This document shows, piece by piece, positions 27,244-36,373 of a DNA stretch of 64,000 nt. Numbering within the stretch: position 1 is the first letter of the stretch; each line of letters starts with the position of its first letter. The DNA is taken from NCBI RefSeq assembly GCF_000283655.1, contig NC_016623.1, positions 558,001 through 622,000 of the forward strand. The letters run 5' to 3'. The translations under genes and the position numbers were made by a program. Below the pieces are notes generated by a model, which saw nothing but the letters and a program-made list of their open reading frames with translations, did no database searches and was not told the origin of the DNA. The stretch comes from Azospirillum lipoferum 4B (GTDB lineage: Bacteria; Pseudomonadota; Alphaproteobacteria; Azospirillales; Azospirillaceae).

Positions 27244-28416
27244 ATGCGCATTGCCGTGGTGACGCAGAAGATCGTCCGCCATGACGGGCAGGGCCGGGTG
27301 AATGCCGTCGTGGTGGAGGAGTTGCTGCGCCGCGGGCACGAGGTGGTTGCCATCGCGACGGAGGTTGCCGACGAACTGGCGCGCCATCCCAGCCTGCGCT
27401 GGGTGCCGGTCAGCGGCGGCGGGGTGCCGACGCAACTGGCAAAAGATCAGCTGTTCGCCTGGCGGGCGAGCCGGGCGCTGGCGCGGGCAAGGCGGGCGGG
27501 GCTCGACCGGGTGGTGGTGAACGGCTTCGTCAGCTGGGCGCGGTCGGACGTCAACGCCGTGCATTTCGTCCATTCGGCCTGGATGCGCTCATCCACCCAT
27601 CCCGTGCGCAAGGGTCTGTCGCCGCTGTCGCTCTACCGGGCGCTCTACACCCTGCTGAATGTCGGCTTCGAGCGCTGGAGCTTCCGCCGTGCCGGCCGGC
27701 TGGTGGCGGTGTCGCGCACGGTGGCGGAGGAGTTGCGACGGGACGGCATCGACCCGGCCCGGCTGGCGGTGATCGACAACGGTGTCGACGTGGCGGAATT
27801 CCGGCCCGGAACGCCCGACCCGACCGTGTTCGGCCTGCCGGCGTCCCGTCCGGTGGCGCTGTTCGTCGGCGACGCCCGCAGCGACCGCAAGAATCTGGAC
27901 GGCGTTCTGCGCGCGCTGGCCGAAGTGCCGGACCTCTCGCTGGCGGTGGTGGGGGACGAACGCGGCGGTCCCTTCCCGGCGCTGGCGCGGTCACTGGGGG
28001 TGGAGGATCGCGTGCGCTTCCTCGGCCACCGGCGCGACGTGGCGGCGCTGATGCGGGCGGCCGACCTGTTCGTCTTCCCGACCCGTTACGAGCCATTCGG
28101 GCTGGTCCTGCTGGAGGCGGCGGCGAGCGGGCTGCCGGTCGTCACCACGCGGCTTGCCGGCGCCAGCTGGCTGCTGGAGGACGGGGCGGCCGTCGTGCTG
28201 GAAGACCCGGATGCGCATGACGCGCTGGTCGGGGCGATGCGCCGTTTGGCCGCCGACCCGGAGGAGCGCCGCCGCATGGGAGAGGCCGGCCGCCGCATCG
28301 CCGAACGCCACGACTGGCCGGTGACGGCGGGGCAGTATGTGGACCTTCTGGAAGCGATGGGGCCGCTCGCCAGCGGTGTGGAGATGGGCGGAGCGCTGGT
28401 CAGGTCGGCGTCGTGA
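27244..28416 (+). CDS. Family 4 glycosyltransferase
   Basis: A 390-residue GT-B retaining enzyme. The N-terminal acceptor domain begins RIAVVTQKIVRHDGQGRVN. The C-terminal nucleotide-sugar domain shows ALFVGDARSDRKNLDGVLRAL, RVRFLGHRRDVAALM and the E-x7-E motif EPFGLVLLEAAASG. Short, well-placed VIDNGVDVAEFRP is typical of the family. A GGGGAAG sequence precedes the ATG. It is transcribed away from the CBM60 gene and towards the large minus-strand polysaccharide operon, so it is its own unit. Sugar donor and acceptor are unknown. Confidence 0.9.
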   Translation: MRIAVVTQKIVRHDGQGRVNAVVVEELLRRGHEVVAIATEVADELARHPSLRWVPVSGGGVPTQLAKDQLFAWRASRALARARRAGLDRVVVNGFVSWARSDVNAVHFVHSAWMRSSTHPVRKGLSPLSLYRALYTLLNVGFERWSFRRAGRLVAVSRTVAEELRRDGIDPARLAVIDNGVDVAEFRPGTPDPTVFGLPASRPVALFVGDARSDRKNLDGVLRALAEVPDLSLAVVGDERGGPFPALARSLGVEDRVRFLGHRRDVAALMRAADLFVFPTRYEPFGLVLLEAAASGLPVVTTRLAGASWLLEDGAAVVLEDPDAHDALVGAMRRLAADPEERRRMGEAGRRIAERHDWPVTAGQYVDLLEAMGPLASGVEMGGALVRSAS

Positions 28417-28446
28417 GGGGCACGTCATCGCACTCGGAGACGAACG

Positions 28447-28469
28447 CCCTCTCCCGGGGCGGGAGAGGG
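28447..28469. repeat. Hairpin between convergent genes
   Basis: CCCTCTCCC and GGGAGAGGG form a perfect 9-bp inverted repeat with a five-base loop, between the convergent GT4 and beta-helix genes. It resembles an arm of the dispersed element. Without a T-tract it is at most a weak bidirectional stop. Confidence 0.6.
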
Positions 28470-28499
28470 TGATACATGCGATTGCCCTGCGAGACGGCC

Positions 28500-30164
28500 T
28501 CACCTGACCTCCAGCCGCAGATCGACCGTCACGCTGTCGCTGCCGGCCGGTGCGTCCGCCACGGCGATGCCCACCGCGGCGGCGGGGCCGGGGGCCGGGT
28601 CCACGCGGTGCGGCAGGGCGACGGCGGGGCGCAGGACGGTGCCCATGCGGATGGCGCCGCGGGTCTTGCCGACCGGGGCGGTGCCGGCGGTGGCGACGGG
28701 GACGATGCCGCCGGCCGGGGCTGTGGTCAGGGCGACGCCGTCGGCCGGGCGGTCCGGCTCCAGACGGCGGACGCGGTCGTAATCGCGCTGCACCAGATTG
28801 CCGGCATCGATGCCGCCGGTGCCGACCTTGCGGAACTCGCCGGAACAGTCCTGCGCCTCGAAGCGGTTGGCGCGGCAGGTGCCGGTGACCGACAGGGCGG
28901 GGGCGAGCCCGTCGCGGCCGAGGCGGATCAGGCGGTCGGCATCGTCGAACCGGTTGCCGACTGCACTGGCGGCGACGATGGCCGCGGTCTGGATTTCGGC
29001 CGCGCGGTCGTTGGTGCCGTCGCCGAAGCTGGCGGTGCCGCCGGTGAACCGGTTGCGCTCCAGCGAGCGCACCACGATCAGACCGGCCGTCGGCTGTTTC
29101 GCCAGCCGGTATCCGGGCAGGAGCGAACCGCTGCAGCCGATCAAGCTGTTGCCGTACATCTCCGCCAGGGGCCCATGGATCCAGCCGTTGCCGCAGGCCT
29201 CGAAGGCGCAGTCCAGGAACTTGTTGTTGGACAGGAAGCTGCGCTTGGGCGGGCCGTCCTCCGCCAGGATGCCGTAGGGCGAGAAGCCGAAATGGCAGGA
29301 GATGAAGCTGGAATGGTCGATGCCGTTCTCCGGCGCGACGGCGATGGAGGCCAGCGTGTTGCCGGCGAGATCGGTGTCGAGGAACAGATGGTCGCCGAAG
29401 CTCTCGGTGCCGGCCGACCAGTAGGCGCCGATGTGGTTCTTGGTGAGCTGGCAGGAGATCAGCGAGGAATGGTCGCGCCAGACATCCACCCCGGCGCGGA
29501 AGCCGAACACCCCCACCCGTTCCAGCACGAAGCGGGAGGTCAGGGCCACCCCGCCCATGCCCGGTGGCGGGTCGCCCGGCCGGTTGCCGGGCTTCGGCCC
29601 CTGCAGGCTGAGATGGGCGATGCGGCTGCGTTGGTAGCCGTCATCATCACGAGCCGCCAGCCGGCTGCCCGCCCGGATGCCGAAGCGGCCGGCGCCGAGA
29701 TCCTCCGGCCAGGACAGCAGCGAGGCGCGCATGCCGGCGCCGACGATCTCCACCTCGTTGAAGGCCTCGTCATAGCGGTCGAGGTTGGGCAGGACGATCT
29801 CGCCGTCCAGCCGGTAATGGCCGGGCGGCACCATCACCGTTCCGCCATGGCCCGACCGCGACAGCTCCAGCACGGCACCCTGCAGGGCAGCCCAGTCGCA
29901 TTCCCGGTCGAGCGAGCGGACATGCGGATGGACGCGCCGCGCCGCCTCCAGGCTCTTGTAGCGTTCGGACAGGGGATGGCTGCGGCCATCGCCGATGGCG
30001 CCGCGGTCGCGGATCGACAGGGCGGGACCGGCTGACGGCGACGGTTCGGGTCGGGGGCGCAACGGCTTGTCCTGTGCGGCCTGCGCGGCGGCGGGGAGGG
30101 CCAGCGCCGCGGCCAGCAGCAGGCGCCTGCCGATGGGGCGGAAAAGTAGCGGAGGGGCCGTCAT
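28500..30164 (-). CDS. Secreted right-handed beta-helix protein (pectate-lyase-like fold)
   Basis: A 554-residue protein with a clear signal peptide: positive start (RPIGRR), hydrophobic core (LLLAAALALPAAA) and cleavage around AQAAQD. The mature part begins with a pectate-lyase-superfamily pattern (SIRDRGAIGDG; ALQGAVLELSRSGHGGTVMVPPGHYRL). Repeated short beta-strand units rich in Asn, His and Cys follow (ISCQLTKNHIGAY, LFLDTDLAGNTLASI, FISCHFGFSPYGI). Such folds occur in polysaccharide lyases, hydrolases and epimerases. The ATG at 30164 overlaps the upstream GT4 stop, placing it last in the exopolysaccharide operon; it may trim or modify the polymer in the periplasm. Catalytic residues cannot be assigned. 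Confidence 0.8.
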   Translation of the reverse strand: MTAPPLLFRPIGRRLLLAAALALPAAAQAAQDKPLRPRPEPSPSAGPALSIRDRGAIGDGRSHPLSERYKSLEAARRVHPHVRSLDRECDWAALQGAVLELSRSGHGGTVMVPPGHYRLDGEIVLPNLDRYDEAFNEVEIVGAGMRASLLSWPEDLGAGRFGIRAGSRLAARDDDGYQRSRIAHLSLQGPKPGNRPGDPPPGMGGVALTSRFVLERVGVFGFRAGVDVWRDHSSLISCQLTKNHIGAYWSAGTESFGDHLFLDTDLAGNTLASIAVAPENGIDHSSFISCHFGFSPYGILAEDGPPKRSFLSNNKFLDCAFEACGNGWIHGPLAEMYGNSLIGCSGSLLPGYRLAKQPTAGLIVVRSLERNRFTGGTASFGDGTNDRAAEIQTAAIVAASAVGNRFDDADRLIRLGRDGLAPALSVTGTCRANRFEAQDCSGEFRKVGTGGIDAGNLVQRDYDRVRRLEPDRPADGVALTTAPAGGIVPVATAGTAPVGKTRGAIRMGTVLRPAVALPHRVDPAPGPAAAVGIAVADAPAGSDSVTVDLRLEVR

Positions 30165-31441
30165 GGCGCGCAGGCCCGCGCCGCCGGTTCGTCGAGCCGT
30201 GCCAACGCCGCCAAGCCGCCACCCAGCGCGGCGCGGTAGACCTCCTCCACCCGGTCGAGATGGCGGTCCAGCGTGAAGGGCGCACGCCAATAGTCGGCAT
30301 GGGCGGCGCGGCCCATCCGCTGCACCTCGCCATCATGGGAGAGCAGGCGCAGGCAGCGGGCGAGGTCGGTGACGTCGCCGCTGCGGAACAGGAAGCCGTT
30401 TCCGCCCGGCTGCACCGCTTCCGCCGCCGCGCAATTGTCGCTGACGATCACGGGAACGCCGTTGGCCAGAGCCTCGTAGGCGGCAAGCCCGAAGGTCTCG
30501 TACCACAGCGACGGCACCACCAGCGCCCGCGCCCGCCGGACCTCCTCCAGCACGGCGCCGGGCGGCAGCCAGCCGGCGAGTTCCGCCTCCGGGTTCAGGC
30601 GGCGGACCGCCTCGGCCTCATCGCCGTCGCCGACGAAGCGCACCGGGGTGGCGGCCTGCGCCGCCGCCTCGGCCAGAAGGGCGGCGCCCTTCTCGCGCGA
30701 CAGGCGGCCGACGAACAGCACATTGCGGTTGTCGGCGACGGGAGCGGGGCCGCGGTCGCGGAGGTCGTCCGGCACCTCCACCGGGTTGGGGATCGGCAGG
30801 GTGACGGTGCCGGGGGGCAGATGCGGCGCGATCACCGCGCGCTGGCGGTCGCTGAGCGTCACCAGCGCCATGCCGCCGGTGAAGCCGCCGGCCAGCGCAC
30901 CCGCCGCATGCCTAGCCGCCCGCCACCATTTGTGATGCTGGGCGCGGGCGTCGCAGTCGGTGGCGAGGCAGCCGGCGGACAGCGCCCGGTGCGGGCAGTT
31001 GACGCCGTCGGGAAAGACGAAGAAGGCGCCGTTCGGACAGAGCGGGAAATAGTCGTGCAGGGTCAGCAGCACCGGCAGGCCGGAGCGGCGGCAGACCGGA
31101 AAGACGCTGGGCGACAGCGCCTTGGCCCAGCCATGTATATGGACCACCGTGTCGTTGGCCGGGCAGCGGGCCAGCAATTCGTCGAGCGCGCGTGCCGACT
31201 CCCGGTTCCAGATGCCGCGGAGCGCCGCCTGCATGCGGTCGGCGTTGCCCTTCAGGTCGGGCTGTTCCAGGCAATGGACGGTGATGCCGTCGATCAGCAA
31301 GGCGGGGTCGATGGGCGGCACGGCGGTGAAAAAGTGCACCCGGTGGCCGCGCCGCGCCAGCCCGACCGCCCCGGCGATGGCGACCTTGGCCAGCCCGCCG
31401 CTGGGATGGGCATGGTCGCAGAGGATGACGATGCTGCTCAT
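30161..31441 (-). CDS. Family 4 glycosyltransferase
   Basis: A 426-residue GT-B enzyme. The N-terminal domain starts SIVILCDHAHPSGGLAKVAI. Between the domains is a cysteine-containing stretch typical of one GT4 subgroup (HDYFPLCPNG, NCPHRALSAGCLATDC). The C-terminal half has NVLFVGRLSREKGAALLAEA and the E-x7-E motif ETFGLAAYEALANG. It is linked by 4-bp overlap to the beta-helix gene and follows the next GT4 gene by 10 bp, so it is part of one transcript. It probably adds one sugar of the exopolysaccharide repeat unit on the cytoplasmic face. Confidence 0.9.
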   Translation of the reverse strand: MSSIVILCDHAHPSGGLAKVAIAGAVGLARRGHRVHFFTAVPPIDPALLIDGITVHCLEQPDLKGNADRMQAALRGIWNRESARALDELLARCPANDTVVHIHGWAKALSPSVFPVCRRSGLPVLLTLHDYFPLCPNGAFFVFPDGVNCPHRALSAGCLATDCDARAQHHKWWRAARHAAGALAGGFTGGMALVTLSDRQRAVIAPHLPPGTVTLPIPNPVEVPDDLRDRGPAPVADNRNVLFVGRLSREKGAALLAEAAAQAATPVRFVGDGDEAEAVRRLNPEAELAGWLPPGAVLEEVRRARALVVPSLWYETFGLAAYEALANGVPVIVSDNCAAAEAVQPGGNGFLFRSGDVTDLARCLRLLSHDGEVQRMGRAAHADYWRAPFTLDRHLDRVEEVYRAALGGGLAALARLDEPAARACAP

Positions 31442-31451
31442 GGCGGCGGGC

Positions 31452-32627
31452 TCATTGCAGGGCGTCGCGGTAGACGGCGGCGGTGCGGGCGGCGATCACC
31501 GGCCAGTCGAAGCGGCTGCGCACCAGCGACCGGCAGGCGTCGGCATCGGGCAGCCGGCGCTGGCCGGTCAGCGCTTCCTCCAGGCCGATGCCGATGGCGC
31601 GCGCGTCGGTTCCCGCCAGCACGAGGTCGCCGTCCAGCCCCTCCACCACCTCCGGCAGGCCGCCGACGGGGGTGACCAGCACCGGCGTGCCGGAGGCCAG
31701 CGATTCCAGCGCGGTGATGCCGAAACCCTCCAGCGCCTGCGACGGCATCACGCACAGGTCGGCGGCGCGGTAGGCCAGCGCCAGCTGCGAGTCGGGCACG
31801 AAGCCCAGCAGCCGCACATGTTCCTCCAGCCCCAGCGCGCCGATGCGGTCCTGCAGCGCCGCCGCTTCCGGGCCGCGGCCGGCGACGACCAGCAGCGCGT
31901 CGGGCACCCGGCGGCGCAGTTCCACCATGGAGTCAACCAGAGCGGCCAGCCCCATCCGCTTGACCAGCCGGCGGACCGTCAGGATCACGGGGCGTCCCTG
32001 TGGCCAGCCCAGCCGCGCCCGCGCCTGGTGCCGGCTGTCGGGCAGATCGTAGCGGTCGGCCTCGACCCCGCCCGGCACTCGCTGGATGCGGTCGGGCGGC
32101 ACGCCGTAGCGCTCGGCCAGGATGGTGCCGAAGGCGCGTGACAGCACGACGAAGCGGGTGGCGCGGTGGTAGACCAGCCGTTCCACCAGGAACTTCAGCC
32201 GCACCGACAGGGCGCCGGCCCCCTCCGCGGCGCTTTCCAATGCCCAGGGGCCGTGGAAATGGACGACCAGCGGCCGGTTGCGCAGGGAGGGCAGCGCCCC
32301 CACCGTGTTCAGCGCGAAGTGGGAGGCGACAAGGTCGGGGGCCTGCCGGCGCAGCGCCGCGGCGATGGCGGTGCGGGCCGCCGCCACGCGGCGCGGCAGC
32401 GAGGCGGTCGGCGGGGCGAAGCTGTCGATGCGGGCGCCGTTGTCCAGCGTGGCGGAGGTGTTGCCGAGCACCAGCCCGGAGAAGGCGATGCCCTGCTGCG
32501 GCAGATGACGGGCGAGGTGGTAGAACATGTTCTCCGCCCCGCCATGGGTTTCGGGGAACCAGCCCAGCCCGAGCTGGAGCACGCTGGCCTCCCGCATTTC
32601 CGCGGGGAAGGTCAGGCTTCCGTCCAT
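31452..32627 (-). CDS. Family 4 glycosyltransferase
   Basis: A 391-residue GT-B enzyme. It starts VLQLGLGWFPETHGGAENMF, the glycine-rich acceptor loop of GT4 proteins. The donor domain shows VILTVRRLVKRMGLAALVD, VRLLGFVPDSQLALAYRAA and EGFGITALESLASG. The R-x4-K pattern (RRLVKRMG) is intact. The ATG at 32627 is inside the end of the polymerase gene (16-bp overlap); the open frame continues far upstream but only shadows that gene. It belongs to the polysaccharide assembly operon. Confidence 0.9.
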   Translation of the reverse strand: MDGSLTFPAEMREASVLQLGLGWFPETHGGAENMFYHLARHLPQQGIAFSGLVLGNTSATLDNGARIDSFAPPTASLPRRVAAARTAIAAALRRQAPDLVASHFALNTVGALPSLRNRPLVVHFHGPWALESAAEGAGALSVRLKFLVERLVYHRATRFVVLSRAFGTILAERYGVPPDRIQRVPGGVEADRYDLPDSRHQARARLGWPQGRPVILTVRRLVKRMGLAALVDSMVELRRRVPDALLVVAGRGPEAAALQDRIGALGLEEHVRLLGFVPDSQLALAYRAADLCVMPSQALEGFGITALESLASGTPVLVTPVGGLPEVVEGLDGDLVLAGTDARAIGIGLEEALTGQRRLPDADACRSLVRSRFDWPVIAARTAAVYRDALQ

Positions 32628-34159
32628 CGATTGTCCTCCTGGGGCTTGTCCTCGGGGCGCATGTCCTCTGGGCGGTGCTCCGTGGCGAGCGCCGCCGGTG
32701 GCGGCGCGGGCTGGAGGCTGGCGAGCCCGTAATTCTTCGCGGCCATGCCCATGCCCAGGAAGAACCAGAAGCCGACGCCCGTGACCTTCACCAGCGTGTG
32801 TTCGAACACCATGCAGCCGAGGATCGTCAGGGCGGCGGCCTCGGCACAGCGGGCGAAGGGATCGGGCGGGGCGCCGCCCCGGCGCAGCAGCCCGACCATC
32901 AGCGTGACGATGCCCGCGACATAGCCGAGCGTGCCGGGCCAGCCCAGCTCGTAGGGGACGCGCAGGATGCCGCTGTCGAAATAGGCCATGGCGCCGAGAT
33001 GGCCGTCCTCGTTGGTCAGCTTGGTCGCGGTGTCGACGGTGCCGAGCCCGGCGCCGCGAACCTCCGTCAGCGCCTGGATCAGGAAGCGGCCGTAGAACTC
33101 CTGCCGTTCCTGATAGCTGCGGTCGTTCTCCATCGAATTCAGCGTGTCGAACCGCTTGACGATGGCCTGATTGACCAACGGCACGCTGAGCAGCGGCAGG
33201 GAGCACAGCACCAGACCGCAGCCGACCGCGACCAGCCGCAGCCGGTGCCGCCCGGGCATCGTCAGCAGCAGCCAGACGAAGACGAACAGCCCCGCCAGCC
33301 ACGCGGCGCGGACGAGGCTGAGCAGAAGCGATCCCAGCGCCAGGGCACCGGCGATCGGCACCAGGATGCCGCGCGCCGCCGGCAGCACGGCAAGCCCGGT
33401 CACCAGCAGGAAGGCCAGCGGGCCGGAGCTGTTCAGCGTGCTGAACACCCGCACCTGCATCGGCAGCGGCATGCCCTGGTTGGTCATGCCGACATTGATC
33501 AGCCAGCGCGCATCCCAGGGCGGCATGACGAAATACTGGATCAGCCCATAGCCGCCGACCAGCGCCATTCCCAGCACGAAGGCGCGCAGCACCGCGTCGC
33601 GGATCTGCGGGTAGATCGGCCAGTGCAGGGCGACATAGAGGCCGAGCGTCACCGGCACCAGCCAGTTCAGCAGCGCGAAGGTCGCCGCCGCCATGCCGGC
33701 CTGGGTGACGCCGTTGACGTAGGCGTAGAACAGCCCGATCATCACCGGCACGAATCCGAAATAGGCGCGGTAGCGCAGCATCGGCAGATACTGCGCGATC
33801 ACCAGACAGGTCATGGCGCCGACGGCAAACGGCGTCACCATCACCGGGCTGATCACGCTCCATCCCGCCTGGTAATCGACCAGCCGGCGCACCTCCGGCG
33901 TCAGGAACCACAGCCACCAGGTGAAGGCGGCGAAGCGGGCCGGGTCGCGCGTCACCAGCAGGGCGCCGGTGGCGAGCGCGCCGACCGGAAAGACGATTTC
34001 CAGCAGGCCGGCCTTGCCCATCAGCACCGGCATCGCCACCACGAACCAGAAGAGGGCGGGGGCCAACTTGGCGACGGACGGCAGGCCGTCCCCACCCTGG
34101 TGGTGGCCCGGCCGGGTCTGGTCGATCCCCGCAGCGGTGCCGGCAGTGGCAAAGGTCAT
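32612..34159 (-). CDS. O-antigen ligase/Wzy-type polysaccharide polymerase
   Basis: A 515-residue inner-membrane protein with about ten to twelve hydrophobic helices. The Wzy_C/O-antigen-ligase region is visible as LLLSLVRAAWLAGLFVFVWLL (related to the family's S-R-gaWL motif) before a large periplasmic loop (VKRFDTLNSMENDRSYQER, then EVRGAGLGTVDTAT). Such proteins join lipid-linked repeat units into long polymer. The start at 34159 overlaps the GT2 stop; the longer frame shadows GT2. The charged tail (EHRPEDMRPEDKPQED) is cytoplasmic. The flippase and BY-kinase of the same pathway are in this locus. Confidence 0.85.
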   Translation of the reverse strand: MTFATAGTAAGIDQTRPGHHQGGDGLPSVAKLAPALFWFVVAMPVLMGKAGLLEIVFPVGALATGALLVTRDPARFAAFTWWLWFLTPEVRRLVDYQAGWSVISPVMVTPFAVGAMTCLVIAQYLPMLRYRAYFGFVPVMIGLFYAYVNGVTQAGMAAATFALLNWLVPVTLGLYVALHWPIYPQIRDAVLRAFVLGMALVGGYGLIQYFVMPPWDARWLINVGMTNQGMPLPMQVRVFSTLNSSGPLAFLLVTGLAVLPAARGILVPIAGALALGSLLLSLVRAAWLAGLFVFVWLLLTMPGRHRLRLVAVGCGLVLCSLPLLSVPLVNQAIVKRFDTLNSMENDRSYQERQEFYGRFLIQALTEVRGAGLGTVDTATKLTNEDGHLGAMAYFDSGILRVPYELGWPGTLGYVAGIVTLMVGLLRRGGAPPDPFARCAEAAALTILGCMVFEHTLVKVTGVGFWFFLGMGMAAKNYGLASLQPAPPPAALATEHRPEDMRPEDKPQEDNRWTEA

Positions 34160-35166
34160 GCCGGCGACTCCCGCCAGTCGCGCATTCCGGCCAGCCGGCC
34201 GCGCAGGGTGGCGCGCAGCTTCGCCCCGGCATGCCGGTCGCCGCGCAGGGCGAGCCGCGCCCATTGCACCGCTCCGGGAAACTCGCAGGTGCCGACCAGG
34301 AAGGCCCAGGCGGCGAAGACCATGCGGTTGGCCGGACTGAAATGGGCCATCAGGGCGATGGTGTCGTTGTAGGTGGCGTTCTCCTGTGCCAGCGGGTGGA
34401 AATGGTCGGATCCGCGCTGGTCGATGTCGAAGCGGACGGCCGGGAAATGGTCGACCGCCACCAGCGGGTCGTAGACCAGCCGCCAGCCGCGCCGCGACAG
34501 CCGCAGGCAGAAATCCACCTCGTTGCGGACCTGGGCGCCGCTGCCGCGCAGCCGGGTGTTCAGCCGTTCGTCGGCGATGGCGGCACGGCGGAAGCTCCAG
34601 TTCGCGCCCTTCAGGACATCGACGTCCTGCGCCGGGCCAACGCCCAGATGGTGGTTGCCGATGACGCGGCCGAACCATTGCAGCCGGCCGACGACCTGCC
34701 TCTCGCCGGTTTCGGGCACGCCGTCGTGATAGACATGGTCGCGTCCGCCGACGCCGCCGATCCTGGGATCGGTGCGATACCACGCCTCGATGCGCTCCAC
34801 CCAGTCGGGATGGGGAACGGCGTCGTCGTCGGTGATGGCGACGATGTCGGCGCGGGCATGGTCCATGCCGCGGTTGATGGCCGCCACCTGTCCCGGCACC
34901 TCGATCTCGACGACCTGCATCGGCAGCGCGCCCTCGTAGCGGCAGGCGACCTCGGCGGACGCGGGGTCGGTGTCGCGCACGGTGACGATCACCTGGGCGG
35001 GCGCCATGGTCTGGCGGACCAGCCCGTCGAGGCAGCCGGCCAGCTGGTCCGGCCGGCGGTAGGTCGGGACGATCACGGTGACGCCGAGGCGCTCCGTCGT
35101 ATCGGGATCGACGGGGACCAGCGGGATCGGCCGGGAAATGGCGGTGGGGGGCATGGTCTCGCTCAT
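34156..35166 (-). CDS. Family 2 glycosyltransferase
   Basis: A 336-residue GT-A enzyme. The start VTVIVPTYRRPDQLAGCLDG, the metal-binding VAITDDDAVPHPDWV and the later catalytic-base region NEVDFCLRLSRRGWRLVYDP follow the GT2 pattern. A conserved FKGANWSFRR-like element reads LKGANWSFRRAAI. No membrane helix is evident until a weak hydrophobic patch near the C-terminus. It overlaps both neighbours by 4 bp, which fixes both ends. Likely role: transfer of one sugar in the exopolysaccharide repeat unit. Confidence 0.9.
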   Translation of the reverse strand: MSETMPPTAISRPIPLVPVDPDTTERLGVTVIVPTYRRPDQLAGCLDGLVRQTMAPAQVIVTVRDTDPASAEVACRYEGALPMQVVEIEVPGQVAAINRGMDHARADIVAITDDDAVPHPDWVERIEAWYRTDPRIGGVGGRDHVYHDGVPETGERQVVGRLQWFGRVIGNHHLGVGPAQDVDVLKGANWSFRRAAIADERLNTRLRGSGAQVRNEVDFCLRLSRRGWRLVYDPLVAVDHFPAVRFDIDQRGSDHFHPLAQENATYNDTIALMAHFSPANRMVFAAWAFLVGTCEFPGAVQWARLALRGDRHAGAKLRATLRGRLAGMRDWRESPA

Positions 35167-36320
35167 GCCGGGGCCAGCTCCCGCCCGCGGGCGCTGTGGG
35201 CGGCCGGACGGGCCGGTGCCAGCGACGGTTCCTCGCCGTTCATCCAGCTGTCGATGGTCTCGCGCAGCCGCGTCTTGAACACGGCCCGGTCGAAGCGGGC
35301 GGCATAGGCCTGGATGGCGGTGGGGTCGAAGCGGTGTTCCTGCGCCTCGAACCGCTCCACCGCCTCGATCAGCGCCTCGGGCGTCTGCTGGTCGAAGAAC
35401 AGGCCGGACAGGCCGTCCTTCACCGTCTCTGTGGCGCCGCCGCGGTTCAAGGCGATCACCGGCCGGCCGGCGGCCATCGCCTCCACCGGCACGATGCCGA
35501 AATCCTCGTTGGCGGTGAAGACCAGGGCGCGGCAGGAGGCGTATTGCCGGTCCAGCTCCGCGGCGGAGCAGTGGCCGAGCAGTTCCACCGTCGGCCCGGC
35601 CATCTGCTTCAGACGGCGGAACTCCTCGCCTTCGCCGACGACGACCAGCTTGCGGCCCATGCGGTTGAAGGCCTCGACCGCCACGTCGGCGCGCTTGTAG
35701 GACACCAGCTGGCTGACGAACAGGTAATGGTCGCCGGGCGGCTCGGCGGTCGCGAAGCGGCGGGTCTCCACCGGCGGGTTGATGACGGTGGAGTCGCGGC
35801 GGTAGACCCGCCAGATGCGCTGGGCCACCGTTTCGGAGTTGGCGATGAAGCGGTCAACCCGCGCGGCGGTCGCCAGATCCCACTGCCGCAGCCGGTGGAT
35901 GGCGTAGGGCATCAGCGGCCGGATGACCGGACCCGCCGACGACAGATAGTCGTGATAGCCGCTCCACACATAGCGCATCGGCGTGTGGCAGTAGCAGACA
36001 TGCAGCGCGTCGGGTCGCGTCAGCACGCCCTTGGCCGGGCCGGATTCGCTGCTGATCACCAGATCGTAGGCGCTGAGGTCGAGCTGCTCCAGCGCCAGCG
36101 GCATCAGCGGCAGGTATTTCTGGTACATCCGGTGCGCCATCGGCAGCCGGTCGATGAAGGTGGTGGTGACCCGGTGGCTGCGGATGACCGGAGAGATGCG
36201 CTCCGGCCGATAGACGTGGGTGAAGACGTCAGCCTCCGGATACAGCTCGCACAGGGCTTCGATAACCTTCTCACCCCCGCGCATCCCGACGAGCCAGTAA
36301 TGGACGATCGCGACTTTCAT
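35163..36320 (-). CDS. Family 4 glycosyltransferase
   Basis: A 385-residue GT-B enzyme. It begins KVAIVHYWLVGMRGGEKVIE, with the tight glycine loop of the acceptor domain. CYCHTPMRYVWSGYHDYL identifies the mannosyl/rhamnosyltransferase-like subgroup often called WbaZ-like. The donor site shows LFVSQLVSYKRADVAVEAF and EDFGIVPVEAMAAG. The ATG at 36320 is 53 bp after the BY-kinase stop; the longer frame shadows that gene. It may act on GDP-mannose, but this is an inference from the subgroup. Confidence 0.9.
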   Translation of the reverse strand: MKVAIVHYWLVGMRGGEKVIEALCELYPEADVFTHVYRPERISPVIRSHRVTTTFIDRLPMAHRMYQKYLPLMPLALEQLDLSAYDLVISSESGPAKGVLTRPDALHVCYCHTPMRYVWSGYHDYLSSAGPVIRPLMPYAIHRLRQWDLATAARVDRFIANSETVAQRIWRVYRRDSTVINPPVETRRFATAEPPGDHYLFVSQLVSYKRADVAVEAFNRMGRKLVVVGEGEEFRRLKQMAGPTVELLGHCSAAELDRQYASCRALVFTANEDFGIVPVEAMAAGRPVIALNRGGATETVKDGLSGLFFDQQTPEALIEAVERFEAQEHRFDPTAIQAYAARFDRAVFKTRLRETIDSWMNGEEPSLAPARPAAHSARGRELAPA

Positions 36321-36373
36321 GGTGGGTTCTCCGGCAAGGGGCAGACCTTCGCGAAAGGCTGGAAATCGGCCGC

